Assembly: GCA_949317995.1 (NCBI GenBank)
Contig: OX439043.1
Span: forward strand, 3,216,501 to 3,280,500
Origin: Acholoe squamosa
Lineage: Eukaryota > Annelida > Polychaeta > Phyllodocida > Polynoidae
Length of the DNA: 64,000 nt
Direction: 5' to 3'
Below, piece after piece: positions 1-12,351 of the stretch (within the stretch, counting starts at the first letter, position 1; every line of letters starts with the position of its first letter). The position numbers were made by a program, and so were the translations under genes. The notes under the pieces are model-generated. The model had not been told where the DNA came from, ran no database searches, and saw nothing but the letters and a program-made list of their open reading frames with translations.

Positions 1-153
1 TATCTTTCTCTTTTCCTCATTCCTTCCTTGCCCCCCACGCTTTTAGAATTCAAACACTCATTCAAGCACACAGTACGTTCTTCTAGTGGCACCATTAACC
101 CTATTCTCTCCACTACCTGCGCTGTGTTTCAATGCCCAGTACACCTGTACACC

Positions 154-411
154 TTAACCCTTTAAGGACCACTGGTGCATTAATGCATCATGCCCATTGG
201 TCGGTATGATGCATGAATGCAGCCCTGGCAAGTTACTCCCCAGGGCTAAATTCAAGCATCATGTCGACCCTACAGGGTGATTACTACTCCCGGAGGATCG
301 GCATGATGCTCAAATGAAGTGCTGGCGAGTCTACTCACCAGCACTTCATTGGTGCATCATGACGACCAATGGGCATGATGCACTCCTGTATCAGTGGCCT
401 TTAAAGAGTTA
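154..411. mobile_element. palindromic TTAA-type MITE
   Basis: Begins TTAACCCTTTAAGGACC and ends GGCCTTTAAAGAGTTA. Inside are two hairpin modules. One is an ATGCAGCCCTGG / CCAGGGCT module, the other an ATGAAGTGCTGGCGAG / ACCAGCACTTCATTGG module, each bordered by gcatcatg. TTAA target and CCCT terminus are as in piggyBac-type elements. No coding capacity. Confidence 0.8.
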
Positions 412-1337
412 CCCCCCCCTCCAACACACCTTGTTCATGGTCCGCCCTCATGCTGCCAGTCCTGGAGGCCTTTTGTGTTCAGGTACCAACATAAGGAGAC
501 ACACCCATACTCACCTACTGGACGCACTGCCCGGGGGGGGCAGTGCCTCTATGAAAGTAGGTCCCAACTGCAAAACTACAGCCCCCCCTTTTTGGCCATT
601 AAAATGAAGCTCAAATTTCACAGCCCCCCCCCCCCTTTTTGAAGAAGTTTGACAACAGCCGTCCTTTTGAGAACCCTCTTCATGTAAACTATGGTACTTT
701 GACAATAATATTTGGGAATTTCACAGCCCAATATTCATGTTACTTCCTTTCCATACAAGGTATAAGTTAGTAACAGCCTTCTTATATCAAATGCAATTCA
801 ATCAACAGCTCCCCTTTTTTTCCCTCGCCCTGCGTCGACAGCCTCTGCTCTGCGGTACCCAAACGAGACCAAGTGACCCCCCCCCCTGGCCCAGGCTTAC
901 TACTCAGTCTAACCGCTCAAGTCAAGTTTGGTATTAAAGGATCTCATCCAAGCTGCTGGTCCTACAAATGCAGCAGGCTATCCATAATGAACATTTTTTC
1001 ATACCCAAACAACCAAAGCTGCCGTTAGCCATGATGAACAGATTTAGCGCCTGCATAAATCTCACTTAAACCAAAAAACTTTGGGCGTGGCCTTCTCATA
1101 ACGATGATAATACCGTAAATCCAGTCTATAAGCCCTATTTCATTGGCCTACTGCGGCTTATATGGTCTTCAGAAAGTCAAGATGTGGCTTATAACAAGAC
1201 TTTTCAGTATATTGACTATAGTTAGGAATACCGACCTTTTCAGGCCTCAGTTGCAGCTTCCCATAGAGTTATGACGATTGATATACAAATAGACAATGGT
1301 TCACAACAATCGCTCAAAGCTGAAAGTTTCCTCACAA
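412..1337. other. non-coding stretch of duplication copy 1
   Basis: C-homopolymer runs (for example near 625-636 and 877-886) and ordinary AT-rich sequence. I see no supported exon or RNA gene. Confidence 0.6.
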
Positions 1338-1398
1338 AATACCCTCGAAACAGTATTCTACAAGGCAAAGCCGAGTTGAATACTGCTTTGAGGGTATT
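1338..1398. repeat. 21-bp stem hairpin
   Basis: AATACCCTCGAAACAGTATTC pairs with GAATACTGCTTTGAGGGTATT around a 19-base loop, 19 of 21 positions. The second copy at 5041-5101 pairs one base better. Confidence 0.75.
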
Positions 1399-1421
1399 GA
1401 GTGAAAGAACAATTAATTTAG

Positions 1422-1632
1422 TACCGTGAAAACCTGGCTATAAGTCGATTTTTTATTTTCATCTATTTTTCTTATAAGTCGATTTTTTCCCCAAGGAGGG
1501 GGGTCGACTTATAGGAGGGTTTTTTATATAATACATTATAGTGTTAATATTTTTTCTAAAGGTCGATTTTTATTCTCAAAGAGGGGGTTCGACTTATAGG
1601 TTGGGTCGACTTATAGCCGGGGTTTTACGGTA
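1422..1632. mobile_element. CCGTAA-ended MITE with TA target duplication
   Basis: Ends are TACCGTGAAAACCTGGCTAT and, on the reverse strand, TACCGTAAAACCCCGGCTAT, continuing to a TAAGTCGA core, about 25 bp of terminal repeat. A TA lies on each side, so a Tc1/mariner-like origin is possible. A related end (accgtaaaaaccccggct) lies nearby at 1659. Confidence 0.65.
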
Positions 1633-2548
1633 ATAATAATAATATATTTTATTGACATACCGTAAAAACCCCGGCTATTATTATTATTACTAAATTTAGT
1701 TATCTGTAAAACCCTGCATAAATGCTGCATCTTCGGGACCGTGGCTTATATGCAGCCTTTTATTATAAGGCCTAAATTAAATGTTGCATCAGGTAATGGG
1801 GTTGAAAAGAATTAAATAGGTAGATAGGAAAAGAACTTTTTAAAGACCCATACATTTTTATGCAAATTCGATGCACAGTTTTTTTGTTTTTTTTTTCTTT
1901 CTATAGGCTCCAAAAAAAACGATTCCCCCCACCCCCCCAAAAATTGCCTGTAAAAATGTAGGGTAGGGACAAAGAAATAGGGTAGGTAGTGTTACTTGAA
2001 CACAAAATTTCTTTCTTTAGGACTAAGACATACAGGTGTAGAGTTCAGTCCATGTCCTGTAGTAGCACTCTATATGGGTGTGGTCCTGTGTGTGCCACTC
2101 ACCTACACACTGCTGCACATATTCAGGGTCTCACAATCACTAACTACACCAATTATCGCCCACCCCTCACCACTATTTATATATAAGCTCCACTCAGGAG
2201 CAATTGATTCCTTTTGTAACTAGCAGTGCTCCAAGTGGAAATATTGCATTGTAATGTGAGGTAGGGGAGTGGTTTTCTGGTCTTTTCCTTTTTACTTCTG
2301 TTTTCCAGCTTGAAGTCTCTTCTCTGTGTGGAAAGGGGGTTAAAACAATGTAAATCAAAGAATCATTTCTCGAGTTATTTTAAAAACTATGTAGATTTTT
2401 GAAAAAGGGTGGTAAATATTCCCTCAACCCCTAATTACTGAAGAAATCTGAAAAAAAGTCCATGTAGGGTTAATCAGTAAATTGCAGATTGAGAAGGGGG
2501 CATTGCAGGGAGTGGGGAGGTTTGGTCACTTACTCTTCACTCAGCACG
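1633..2548. other. non-coding stretch of duplication copy 1
   Basis: Contains a partial CCGTAA-type end at 1659-1750 and short A and C runs. No supported gene. Confidence 0.5.
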
Positions 2549-2701
2549 TTAACCCTTTAAGGACCGCTGATGCAGCAGTGCATCATGCCCATATGATGCA
2601 TCAATGAAGTGCTGGCGAGACTGCTCACCAGCACTTCATTGGTGCATCATGCCGACCTATGGGCATGATGCATTAATGCATCAGCAGCCCTCAAAGGGTT
2701 A
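2549..2701. mobile_element. palindromic TTAA-type MITE, short form
   Basis: TTAACCCTTTAAGGACCGCT at the left, AGCCCTCAAAGGGTTA at the right. Only the ATGAAGTGCTGGCGAG hairpin module is present, so this is close to one simple palindrome. Confidence 0.85.
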
Positions 2702-2880
2702 GTTAACAAAGGGCCGCATGATGTCACAGGTGTTCATTTGACCCAAAGGCCTTCGATTTGGCAGAAACTATTTTGTTTGAGGGAAAAATCTTTTTTGTTC
2801 ATTTCATTTTCATGAAAACTGGCAAAATTTCCATTCATGCATCATGATGTGAAATAACCCTCCACGAGACTCAGAGAGCT

Positions 2881-3091
2881 TTAACCCCTGATGCATTAAT
2901 GCATCATGTCCATTCATTGTCATGATGCATGGATGCAGCCCTGGTGAGTAACTCACCAGGGCTACATTCTTGCATCATGATGATACACCCGGAAAGTTGG
3001 CATCATGCACCAATGAAGTGCTGGCGAGCAGTCTCCCCATCACTTCAATGGTGCATCATAATGACCAATGGTGGCCCTCATGGAGCTATTA
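2881..3091. mobile_element. palindromic TTAA-type MITE
   Basis: Has both hairpin modules (GCAGCCCTGGTGAG and ATGAAGTGCTGGCGAG). Its left end lacks 13 bases that copy 2 keeps at 6596. Confidence 0.75.
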
Positions 3092-3253
3092 CTTAGTGGT
3101 CAGTTGGTAGTTTGACATTGTTGTTAGGTCCCTGAGGGAGGTGACCACCTTGTCCAAGGTCACCTGGTGTACTGGCTGACCTTTAAGGTCATCACCATGG
3201 AGACAGGATGCTCCCAGGTCCATCTACCACCCCATACAGGCTAATCTCTGTTC

Positions 3254-3639
3254 TAATGGTGGAACTATGAGAACACTTTATACAGCTAATGGTTAAAGTA
3301 CGAGGACACTTTATAAAGCTAATGGTTAAAGTATGACATGACTTTATAAAGCTAATGGTTAAAGTATGAGACGACTTTATACAGCTAATGGTTAAAGTAT
3401 GAGGACACTTTATAAAGCTAATGGTTAAAGTATGACACGACTTTATAAAGCTAATGGTTAAAGTATGAGACGACTTTATACAGCTAATGGTTAAAGTATG
3501 AGGACACTTTATAAAGCTAATGGTTAAAGTACGAGGACACTTTATACAGCTAATGGTTAAAGTACGAGGACACTTTATAAAGCTAATGGTTAAAGTATGA
3601 CGACACTTTATACAGCTAATGGTTAAAGTACAAGGACAT
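3254..3639. repeat. 33-bp minisatellite, about 12 copies
   Basis: The unit is ctaatggttaaagtatgagg + acactttatacag. As 33 is divisible by three, the minus strand stays open over 165 codons with an 11-residue repeat (TLTISCIKCPR). There is no sign of a real protein. Confidence 0.95.
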
Positions 3640-3866
3640 TCTCTCTCCCCCTCGTACATTAAAGCACTTTCTCTCCTTTTATTCACCACCTTATTTTATA
3701 TATTCAAATTTCATATCTTTCTCTTTTCCTCATTCCTTCCTTGCCCCCCACGCTTTTAGAATTCAAACACTCATTCAAGCACACAGTACGTTCTTCTAGT
3801 GGCACCATTAACCCTATTCTCTCCACTACCTGCGCTGTGTTTCAATGCCCAGTACACCTGTACACC

Positions 3867-4125
3867 TTAACCCTTTAAGGACCACTGGTGCATTAAATGC
3901 ATCATGCCCATTGGTCGGTATGATGCATGAATGCAGCCCTGGCAAGTTACTCCCCAGGGCTAAATTCAAGCATCATGTCGACCCTACAGGGTGATTACTA
4001 CTCCCGGAGGATCGGCATGATGCTCAAATGAAGTGCTGGCGAGTCTACTCACCAGCACTTCATTGGTGCATCATGACGACCAATGGGCATGATGCACTCC
4101 TGTATCAGTGGCCTTTAAAGAGTTA
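3867..4125. mobile_element. palindromic TTAA-type MITE, duplicate of 154-411
   Basis: Same element in the second segmental copy, with one extra A in the left arm. Confidence 0.8.
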
Positions 4126-5040
4126 CCCCCCCCCCTCCAACACACCTTGTTCATGGTCCGCCCTCATGCTGCCAGTCCTGGAGGCCTTTTGTGTTCAGGT
4201 ACCAACATAAGGAGACACACCCATACTCACCTACTGGACTCACTACCCGGGGGGGGGGCAGTGCCTCTATGAAAGTAGGTCCCAACTGCAAAACTACAGC
4301 CCCCCCTTTTTGGCCATTAAAATGAAGCTCAAATTTCACAGCCCCCCCCCCTTTTTGAAGAAGTTTGACAACAGCCGTCCTTTTGAGAACCCTCTTCATG
4401 TAAACTATGGTACTTTGACAATAATATTTGGGAATTTCACAGCCCAATATTCATGTTACTTCCTTTCCATACAAGGTATAAGTTAGTAACAGCCCTCTTA
4501 TATCAAATGCAATTCAATCAACAGCTCCCCTTTTTTCCCCTCGCCCTGCGTCGACAGCCTCTGCTCTGCGGTACCCAAAACGAGGCCAAGTGACCCCCCC
4601 CTGGCCCGGGCTTACTTCTCAGTCTAACCGCTCAAGTCAAGTTTGGTATTAAAGGATCTCATCCAAGCTGCTGGTCCTACAAATGCAGCAGGCTATCCAT
4701 AATGAACATTTTTTCATACCCAAACGACCAAAGCTGCCGTTAGCCATGATGAACAGATTTAGCGCCTGCATAAATCTCACTTAAACCAAAAAACTTTGGG
4801 CGTGGCCTTCTCATAACGATGAAAATACCGTAAATCCAGTCTATAAGCCCTATCTGCGGCTTATATGGTCTTCAGAAAGTCAAGATGTGGCTTATAACAA
4901 GACTTTTCAGTATATTGACTATAGTTAGGAATACCGACCTTTTCAGGCCTCAGTTGCAGCTTCCCATAGAGTTATGATGATTGATATACAAATAGACAAT
5001 GGTTCACGAGAATCGCTCAAAGCTGAAAGTTTTCTCACAA
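4126..5040. other. non-coding stretch of duplication copy 2
   Basis: Counterpart of 412-1337. Nothing further seen. Confidence 0.5.
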
Positions 5041-5124
5041 AATACCCTCGAAGCAGTATTCTACAAGGCAAAGCCGAGTCGAATACTGCTTTGAGGGTAT
5101 TGAGTGAAAGAACAATTAATTTAG

Positions 5125-5348
5125 TACCGTGAAAACCTGGCTATAAGTCGATTTTTTATTTTCATCTATTTTTCTTATAAGTCGATTTTTTCCCCAAGGA
5201 GGGGGGTCGACTTTTAGGAGGGTTTTTTTTATATAATAGATTATAGTGTTAATATTTTTCTAGCATTTTTTCTATAGGTCGATTTTTATTCTCAAAGAGG
5301 GGGTTCGACTTATAGGTGGGGTCGACTTATAGCCAGGGTTTTACGGTA
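5125..5348. mobile_element. CCGTAA-ended MITE, copy in duplication 2
   Basis: Duplicate of the element at 1422-1632 with a few small indels, including an added tctagcattttt stretch near 5270. Confidence 0.65.
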
Positions 5349-6255
5349 ATAATAATAATATATTTTGTTGACATACCGTAAAACCCCGGCTATTATTATT
5401 ATTACTAAATTTAGTTATCTGTAAAACTGCATATATGCTGCATCTTCGGGACCGTGGCTTATTTGCAGCCTTTTATTATAAGGCCTAAATTAAATGTTGC
5501 ATCAGGTAATGGGGTTGAAAAGAATCAAATAGGTAGATAGGAAAAGAACTTTTTAAAGACCCATACATTTTATGCAAATTCGATGCACAGTTTTTTTGTT
5601 TTTTTTTCTTTCTATAGGCTGCAAAAAATCGGATTCCCCCACCCCCAAAAATTGCCTGTAAAAATGGAAGGGTAGGGCCAAAGAAATAGGGTAGGTAGTG
5701 TTACTTGAACACAAAATTTTCTTTCTTTAGGACTAAGACATACAGTCCAGTCCATGTCCGGTAGTAGCACTCTATATGGGTGTGGTCCTGTGTGTGCCAC
5801 TCACCTACACACTGCTGCACGTATTCAGGGTCTCACAATCACTAAGTACACCAATTATCGCCCACCCCTCACCACTATATATATATAAGCTCCACTCAGG
5901 AGCAATTGATACCTTTTGTAACTAGCAGTGCTCCAAGTGGAAATATTGCATTGTAATGTGGAGTAGGGGAGTGGTTTTCTGGTCTTTTCCTTTTTACTTC
6001 TGTTTTCCAGCTTGAAGTCTCTTCTCTGTGTGGAAAGGGGGTTAAAATAATGTAAATCAAAGAATCATTTCTCGAGTTATTTTAAAAACTATGTAGATTT
6101 TTTAAAAAAAAGGGTGGTAAATATTCCATAAACCCCTAATTACTGAAGAAATCTGAAAAAAAAAGTCCATGTAGGGTTAATCAGAAAATTGCAGATTGAG
6201 AAGGGGGCATTGCAGGGAGTGGGGAGGTTTGGTCACTTACTCTTCACTCAGCACG
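5349..6255. other. non-coding stretch of duplication copy 2
   Basis: Counterpart of 1633-2548. Nothing further seen. Confidence 0.5.
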
Positions 6256-6416
6256 TTAACCCTTTAAGGACCGCTGATGCAGCAGTGCATCATGCCCATA
6301 GGTCGTCATGATGCATCAATGAAGTGCTGGCGAGACTGCTCACCAGCTCTTCATTGGTGCATCATGCCGACCTATGGGCATGATGCATTAATGCATCAGC
6401 AGCCCTCAAAGGGTTA
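6256..6416. mobile_element. palindromic TTAA-type MITE, short form
   Basis: Duplicate of 2549-2701 that keeps the ggtcgt lost in copy 1, so copy 2 is nearer the ancestral form here. Confidence 0.85.
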
Positions 6417-6595
6417 GTTAACAAAGGGCCGGATGATGTCCCAGGTGTTCATTTGACCCAAAGGCCTTCGATTTGGCAGAAACTATTTTGTTTGAGGGAA
6501 AAATCTTTTTTGTTCATTTCATTTTCATGAAAACTGGCAAAATTTGCATTCATGCATCATGATGTGAAATAACCCTCCACGAGACTCAGAGAGCT

Positions 6596-6818
6596 TTAAC
6601 CCCTTAAGGGCTGCTGATGCATTAATGCATCATATCCATTCATTGTTATGATGCATGGATGCAGCCCTGGTGAGTAACTCGCTAGGGCTACATTCTTGCA
6701 TCATGATGATACACCCGGAAAGTTGGCATCATGCACCAATGAAGTGCTGGCGAGCAGTCTCCCCATCACTTCAATGGTGCATCATAATGACCAATGGTGG
6801 CCCTCATGGAGCTATTAC
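6596..6818. mobile_element. palindromic TTAA-type MITE
   Basis: Duplicate of 2881-3091 with an intact left end (TTAACCCCTTAAGGGCTGCT). Confidence 0.75.
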
Positions 6819-6978
6819 TTAGTGGTCAGTTGGTAGTTTGACATTGTTGTTAGGTCCCTGAGGGAGGTGACCACCTTGTCCAAGGTCACCTGGTGTACTG
6901 GCTGACCTTTAAGGTCATCACCATGGAGACAGGATGCTCCCAGGTCCATCTACCACCCCATACAGGCTAATCTCTGTT

Positions 6979-8331
6979 CTAATGGTGGAACTATGAGAAC
7001 ACTTTATACAGCTAATGGTTAAAGTACGAGGACACTTTATAAATCTAATGGTTAAAGTATGACACGACTTTATAAAGCTAATGGTTAAAGTATGAGGACA
7101 CTTTATAAAGCTAATGGTTAAAGTACGAGGACACTTTATAAATCTAATGGTTAAAGTATGAGGACACTTTATACAGCTAATGGTTAAAGTATGAGGACAC
7201 TTTATACAGCTAATGGTTAAAGTATGAGGACACTTTATACTGCTAATGGTTAAAGTATGAGGACACTTTATACTGCTAATGGTTAAAGTACAAGGACACT
7301 TTATACAGCTAATGGTTAAAGTATGAGGACACTTTATACTGCTAATGGTTAAAGTACAATGACACTTTATACAGCTAATGGTTAAAGTATGAGGACACTT
7401 TATAAAGCTAATGGTTAAAGTATGAGGACACTTTATACTGCTAATGGTTAAAGTACAAGGACACTTTATGAAGCTAATGGTTAAAGTATGAGACGACTTT
7501 ATACAGCTAATGGTTAAAGTATGAGGACACTTTATGAAGCTAATGGTTAAAGTATGAGGACACTTTATGAAGCTAATGGTTAAAGTACAAGGACACTTTA
7601 TACAGCTAATGGTTAAAGTATGAGGACACTTTATAAAGCTAATGGTTAAAGTATGAGAACACTTTATAAAGCTAATGGTTAAAGTATGAGGACACTTTAT
7701 ACTGCTAATGGTTAAAGTATGAGGACACTTTATAAAGCTAATGGTTAAAGTATGAGAACACTTTATACTGCTAATGGTTAAAGTACAAGGACACTTTATA
7801 CAGCTAATGGTTAAAGTATGAGAACACTTTATAAAGCTAATGGTTAAAGTACGAGGACACTTTTATAAAGCTAATGGTTAAAGTATGAGGACACTTTATA
7901 CTGCTAATGGTTAAAGTATGAGGACACTTTATAAAGCTAATGGTTAAAGTACAAGGACACTTTATAAAGCCAATGGTTAAAGTATGAGAACACTTTATAC
8001 TGCTAATGGTTAAAGTACAAGGACACTTTATACAGCTAATGGTTAAAGTACAATGACACTTTATACTGCTAATGGTTAAAGTACAAGGACACTTTATAAA
8101 GCTAATGGTTAAAGTACAAGGACACTTTATGAAGCTAATGGTTAAAGTACAAGGACACTTTATACAGCTAATGGTTAAAGTATGAGGACACTTTATACAG
8201 CTAATGGTTAAAGTATGAGAACACTTTATACAGCTAATGGTTAAAGTACGAGGACACTTTTATAAAGCTAATGGTTAAAGTATGAGGACACTTTATACAG
8301 CTAATGGTTAAAGTATGAGGACACTTTATAA
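6979..8331. repeat. 33-bp minisatellite, expanded to about 41 copies
   Basis: Same unit as at 3254-3639 but 1.35 kb long. Variants (tacagc, tactgc, taaagc, tgaagc, and acgagg, acaagg, atgagg) are intermixed, and some pairs recur in order. Confidence 0.95.
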
Positions 8332-9340
8332 GAATATAATTATAACAATCCTTCTGAGTGCCCCATATCTATTTGATTTCTCATGCCCATTTATGATGCA
8401 TGAAAGCATTCAGCAGCTTGCCGACATTTTGATTGGGTACAGTCATGGTGAGTAACTCACCAGTGCAGCATTCATGCATCATATACTTCCGGTAGGTTTG
8501 ATGCAACTTGCGATGAATGATTAGCAATCAACCACCTAAGTTGTAGACAAAGTATAGCGCTATATGTGCCACAGTACAGAACAGCTGCCTATGTCTTAGA
8601 TTATCCGTCTCTAACTGCGCATGTCGTGTACATGTGAAAACACCATAAAATAACCATTCCAACCGTCTGAGCACACCGACTGTCACACCTACACCAACTT
8701 CTCACATTGCTAATCAGATCATCAAACTCACAGATTAAAGACAAACCATTCATAAAAAAAAAAAATAGAAAAGTGTTATAAAAGTAGTTTTTCACTAATC
8801 TGATTCCCACTGAAATTTTATTTTATTTCTTTTTTTCATTTTCTTTCTTCATATTTCAGGTACCAAGAATTAAGATTTGACACTTCTTGCACCCGGTGTG
8901 ACTTGGGGGTGCGGCTTATATGTGGGGTTTTATCGGTATACAGAGTAAAAAGAAAGGGTGTTTTTTTCCGCCCGGTCTAGCCACCTTCATAGAGAGTAAA
9001 ATAAGGAACGATAACCTTTTTCTGATGCGATGTGCTCATTGAACAATTGGGCCTTTGGGTTACATGTAGGTGCGGCTTATGCACAGGCTTTTACAGTACT
9101 ACTTTTGCTGCAGTAGTGAATGCTCACCAACGCTGCACCGAGGCCTCAATTACACAATTGTACAAGAACCCTAAGGCTACATAAGGTGCTTTAAGGTTTA
9201 TTCAGAACTTCCGCCAAGTATAAGGCATTGACTCTTTGAGGCTCACATAGTGCATTAACGCGTCATGGTTATTTATCGAAGTGATGCATTAATGCTCTCC
9301 ATGCAAGTGTACTCATCAGGGTTGTATTTATGCATCATGC
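8332..9340. other. mixed remnant region
   Basis: Holds MITE remnants (8385-8500 with the GGTGAGTAACTCACCAG hairpin, and 9225-9340 with a half element) and fragments of a gcggcttat-type element (8890-9100). No supported gene. Confidence 0.5.
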
Positions 9341-10562
9341 CAACTCTATAGGCAGAGGTAGGGTTAGGTGTAGTATCCAACTCTATAGGCAGAGGTAGGT
9401 TAACAGTATACTACTCTATAGGCAGAGGTAGGGTTAGGTGCAGTATCCTACTCTATAGGCAGAGGTAGGGTTAGGTGTAGTGTCCTACTCTATAGGCAGA
9501 GGTAGGGTTACAGTATACTACTCTATAGGCAGAGGTAGGGTTAGGTGCAGTATCCTACTCTATAGGCAGAGGTAGGGTTAGGTGTAGTATCCTACTCTAT
9601 AGGCAGAGGTAGGTTAACAGTATCCTACTCTATAGGCAGAGGTAGGGTTAGGTGCAGTATCCTACTCTATAGGCAGAGGTAGGGTTAGGTGCAGTATCCT
9701 ACTCTATAGGCAGAGGTAGGGTTAGGTGCAGTATCCTACTCTATAGGCAGAGGTAGGGTTACAGTATTCTACTCTATAGGCAGAGGTAGGGTTAGGTTCA
9801 GTATCCTACTCTATAGGCAGAGGTAGGGTTAGGTACAGTATCCTACTCTATAGGCAGAGGTAGGGTTAGGTGCAGTATCCTACTCTATAGGCAGAGGTAG
9901 GGTTAGGTGCAGTATCCTACTCTATAGGCAGAGGTAGGGTTACAGTATTCTACTCTATAGGCAGAGGTAGGGTTAGGTTCAGTATCCTACTCTATAGGCA
10001 GAGGTAGGGTTAGGTACAGTATCCTACTCTATAGGCAGAGGTAGGGTTAGGTGTAGTATCCTACTCTATAGGCAGAGGTAGGGTTAGGTGCAGTATCCTA
10101 CTCTATAGGCAGAGGTAGGGTTAGGTACAGTATCCTACTCTATAGGCAGAGGTAGGGCAAGGTGCAGTATCCTACTCTATAGGCGGAGGTAGGGTTACAG
10201 TATCCTACTCTATAGGCAGAGGTAGGGTTAGGTGTAGTATCCTACTCTATAGGCAGAGGTAGGGTTAGGTGCAGTATCCTACTCTATAGGCAGAGGTAGG
10301 GTTAGGTGTAGTATCCTACTCTATAGGCAGAGGTAGGTTAACAGTATACTACTCTATAGGCAGAGGTAGGGTTAGGTGTAGTATCCTACTCTATAGGCAG
10401 AGGTAGGGTTAGGTGCAGTATCCTACTCTATAGGCAGAGGTAGGGTTACAGTATCCTACTCTATAGGCAGAGGTAGGGTTAGGTTCAGTATCCTACTCTA
10501 TAGGCAGAGTTAGGGTTAGGTACAGTATCCTACTCTATAGGCAGAGGTAGGGTTTGGTGCAG
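9341..10562. repeat. 37-bp minisatellite with telomere-like core, about 33 copies
   Basis: The unit is ctactctataggcagaggta + gggttaggtgcagtatc. A 34-bp variant lacks ggt, and a ggttaacag variant occurs. The plus strand carries TAGGGTTAGG in most units. Confidence 0.95.
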
Positions 10563-10974
10563 CATCACCCATTGAGACAGGTCCCTTCATGTAATGCAGA
10601 ATCTTCAGGGTGCTAATGGAACCCATCATGCTTGCTTTTACCAGTACTTATCTTGCAAGGTACCAGATAAAGCAATGGCATCCCCACTAAGGATCGCGCT
10701 ATCCAGGGGAAAAACGGGCTGTAAACTTACCGAATATTGTCATGATACAGCAATGCGGTGCTGGCGAGCAGTTTGACATCCGAGGAGTTTGAACCAAAGA
10801 GCACCATGTGGACTTCAAAGAACTGAAGGCAGGATTGATGGGTTTCATTCTTGTCATGCAGGAGGAGACAACTAGAGTTTTACCTAGTTTTATTTTGTGT
10901 GGATAAAAAGTGGAGGAATTTGTTGCTAGTGGCCCTGGGGTGATATCTCAGCTCTAGGAGGACACTCTCTGGTC
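10563..10974. other. unique stretch
   Basis: No repeat structure or convincing coding signal was seen. Confidence 0.4.
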
Positions 10975-11210
10975 AACCCTGTAAGGACCACTGATGAAGG
11001 AGTGCATCATGCCAATGGTCAGTATGATGCACCAATGAAGTGCTGGGGAGTTGCATACCAGTACTTCATTGGTGCATCATACCGACCCTCAGGGATGTAT
11101 GGTCGACACGATGCATGAATGTGGCCCTGGCTATTTGCACACAATTTCATGCAGCACGACGATCGCTAGGCATGATGCATTAATGCATCAGCTGACCTTG
11201 AAGGGTTGAC
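10975..11210. mobile_element. palindromic MITE, diverged ends
   Basis: Left end AACCCTGTAAGGACCACTGA, right end CTGACCTTGAAGGGTTGAC, with both hairpin modules in degraded form. Confidence 0.7.
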
Positions 11211-11612
11211 TGTAGCCACAAACATTCAGCCAACAATGATGTCCCGCCAGAACAATAGGTGGCGTAATGGGAGGAACTAGGTCACTTAGTCTGACTGGTA
11301 TATATTGGGTGAAAAAGAGGAAAAGGGAATCCCATGGAGAAGAGAAGCTTTTGGCATTAAAACAATTTCATCTAGAGAGAGAAAAGTATCAGTATCCCAA
11401 GATCAGTGAAAAGAGAAGAGCAAATAGGACAAATTAACTTAAATGTCTAATGTCTAATTGTCAAAACTTTGATACATCATGACATATTACTACTCAGATT
11501 CCCAGAATTTTGTCATTAGGTTTCATGAAAAGAAAAGAGTGAAGAAGACTTGTAAACTTGGAGTGTAAGCTATATCTAACAAGATGATCAATTTCTAAGC
11601 TGCAGAAATCTG
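11211..11612. other. unique stretch
   Basis: AT-rich and non-repetitive. I see nothing in it. Confidence 0.4.
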
Positions 11613-11725
11613 GTTTAACCCTTTAAGGGCCGCTGATGCATTAATGCATCATGCCCATTGGTTGTCATGATGCACGACATGGCAACCAATGGGCATGAGA
11701 CTGCTCGCCAGCACTTCATTTTTAA
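11613..11725. mobile_element. partial palindromic MITE
   Basis: Good left end (TTTAACCCTTTAAGGGCCGC) and half of the second hairpin module. The right end is missing. Confidence 0.65.
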
Positions 11726-11809
11726 AATAGGTTAATCTACACCCAGGTTATCAAGAGTCAGGGTTCTGCTCTTAATGTTCTGCAAGTAATGAAAGTGTCT
11801 CCATTGCCA

Positions 11810-12320
11810 TTTTCAAAATGGCCGCCACCATTTCACCGATTTTGATGATTTCTAAGGATACAACCACTTATTGGGGGCTGTTAAGGATTCCAAGTTAATC
11901 TGCTGGACAATTTGTTGGCATATAGACTCAGTTTTATCCCCGCTCTCAATCTAGATGAGAAGCCCATCTGAATTTTCATCCGAACCCCCCAAAATCCTAG
12001 ATGGCCACCAATTGGGCATATATTTTCAATATAATTCTGTAAAATCCTTATTTGTCAATATAATTGCAATATCTCAAAATGATGGTATTAACTCCCTCTT
12101 TAAATCTAGATGGGGAGCCAAAATCAGTTCCATCCCCCCCCCCTAAAAAAAAATCCAAGATGGCTGTCAATCGAGTACCAATTTTCATCTTTTTCCTCTA
12201 AAATCCTTATTCATCATCACAACTAGTTGTGTAGTACCTCAAAATGAAGTTATTGATCACCTCTATAAATCTGGAGGGGCAGCCAATACAAACTTTTATC
12301 TGAACCCTTTGGTACCCAAA
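11810..12320. repeat. old tandem triplication of about 165-185 bp
   Basis: Three diverged units, each with an aagatggccgcca-like block, a tttcat...aaaatcctta block, a ctcaaaatgatg-like block and ctataaatctagatgggg. The short open frame inside is a by-product. Confidence 0.6.
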
Positions 12321-12351
12321 ACAAAAATGAAAGTGTCTGGCCTCTTGGACT

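Larger units (their letters stand above)
1..3713 (+). repeat. segmental duplication, copy 1 (left edge outside the window)
   Basis: Base 1 onward matches base 3714 onward over several kilobases with only scattered substitutions and small indels, so the two copies are in direct tandem with a 3,713-bp offset. Copy 1 differs from copy 2 by, for example, a 9-base loss near 2588 and a 13-base loss near 2888, and by an extra ttcattggccta near 1140. It ends in a short 33-bp minisatellite block (3254-3639). Confidence 0.95.
3714..8331 (+). repeat. segmental duplication, copy 2
   Basis: Second copy of the 3.7-kb unit. It holds the same MITEs in the same order, and its terminal 33-bp minisatellite has grown from about 12 to about 41 units. 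The right junction is inside or at the end of this minisatellite (8331), after which the two copies no longer match. Confidence 0.95.

Noticed and set aside
3192..3689. 165-codon minus frame with an 11-residue repeat
   Set aside because: By-product of the 33-bp array; the same array in copy 2 does not keep a long frame.
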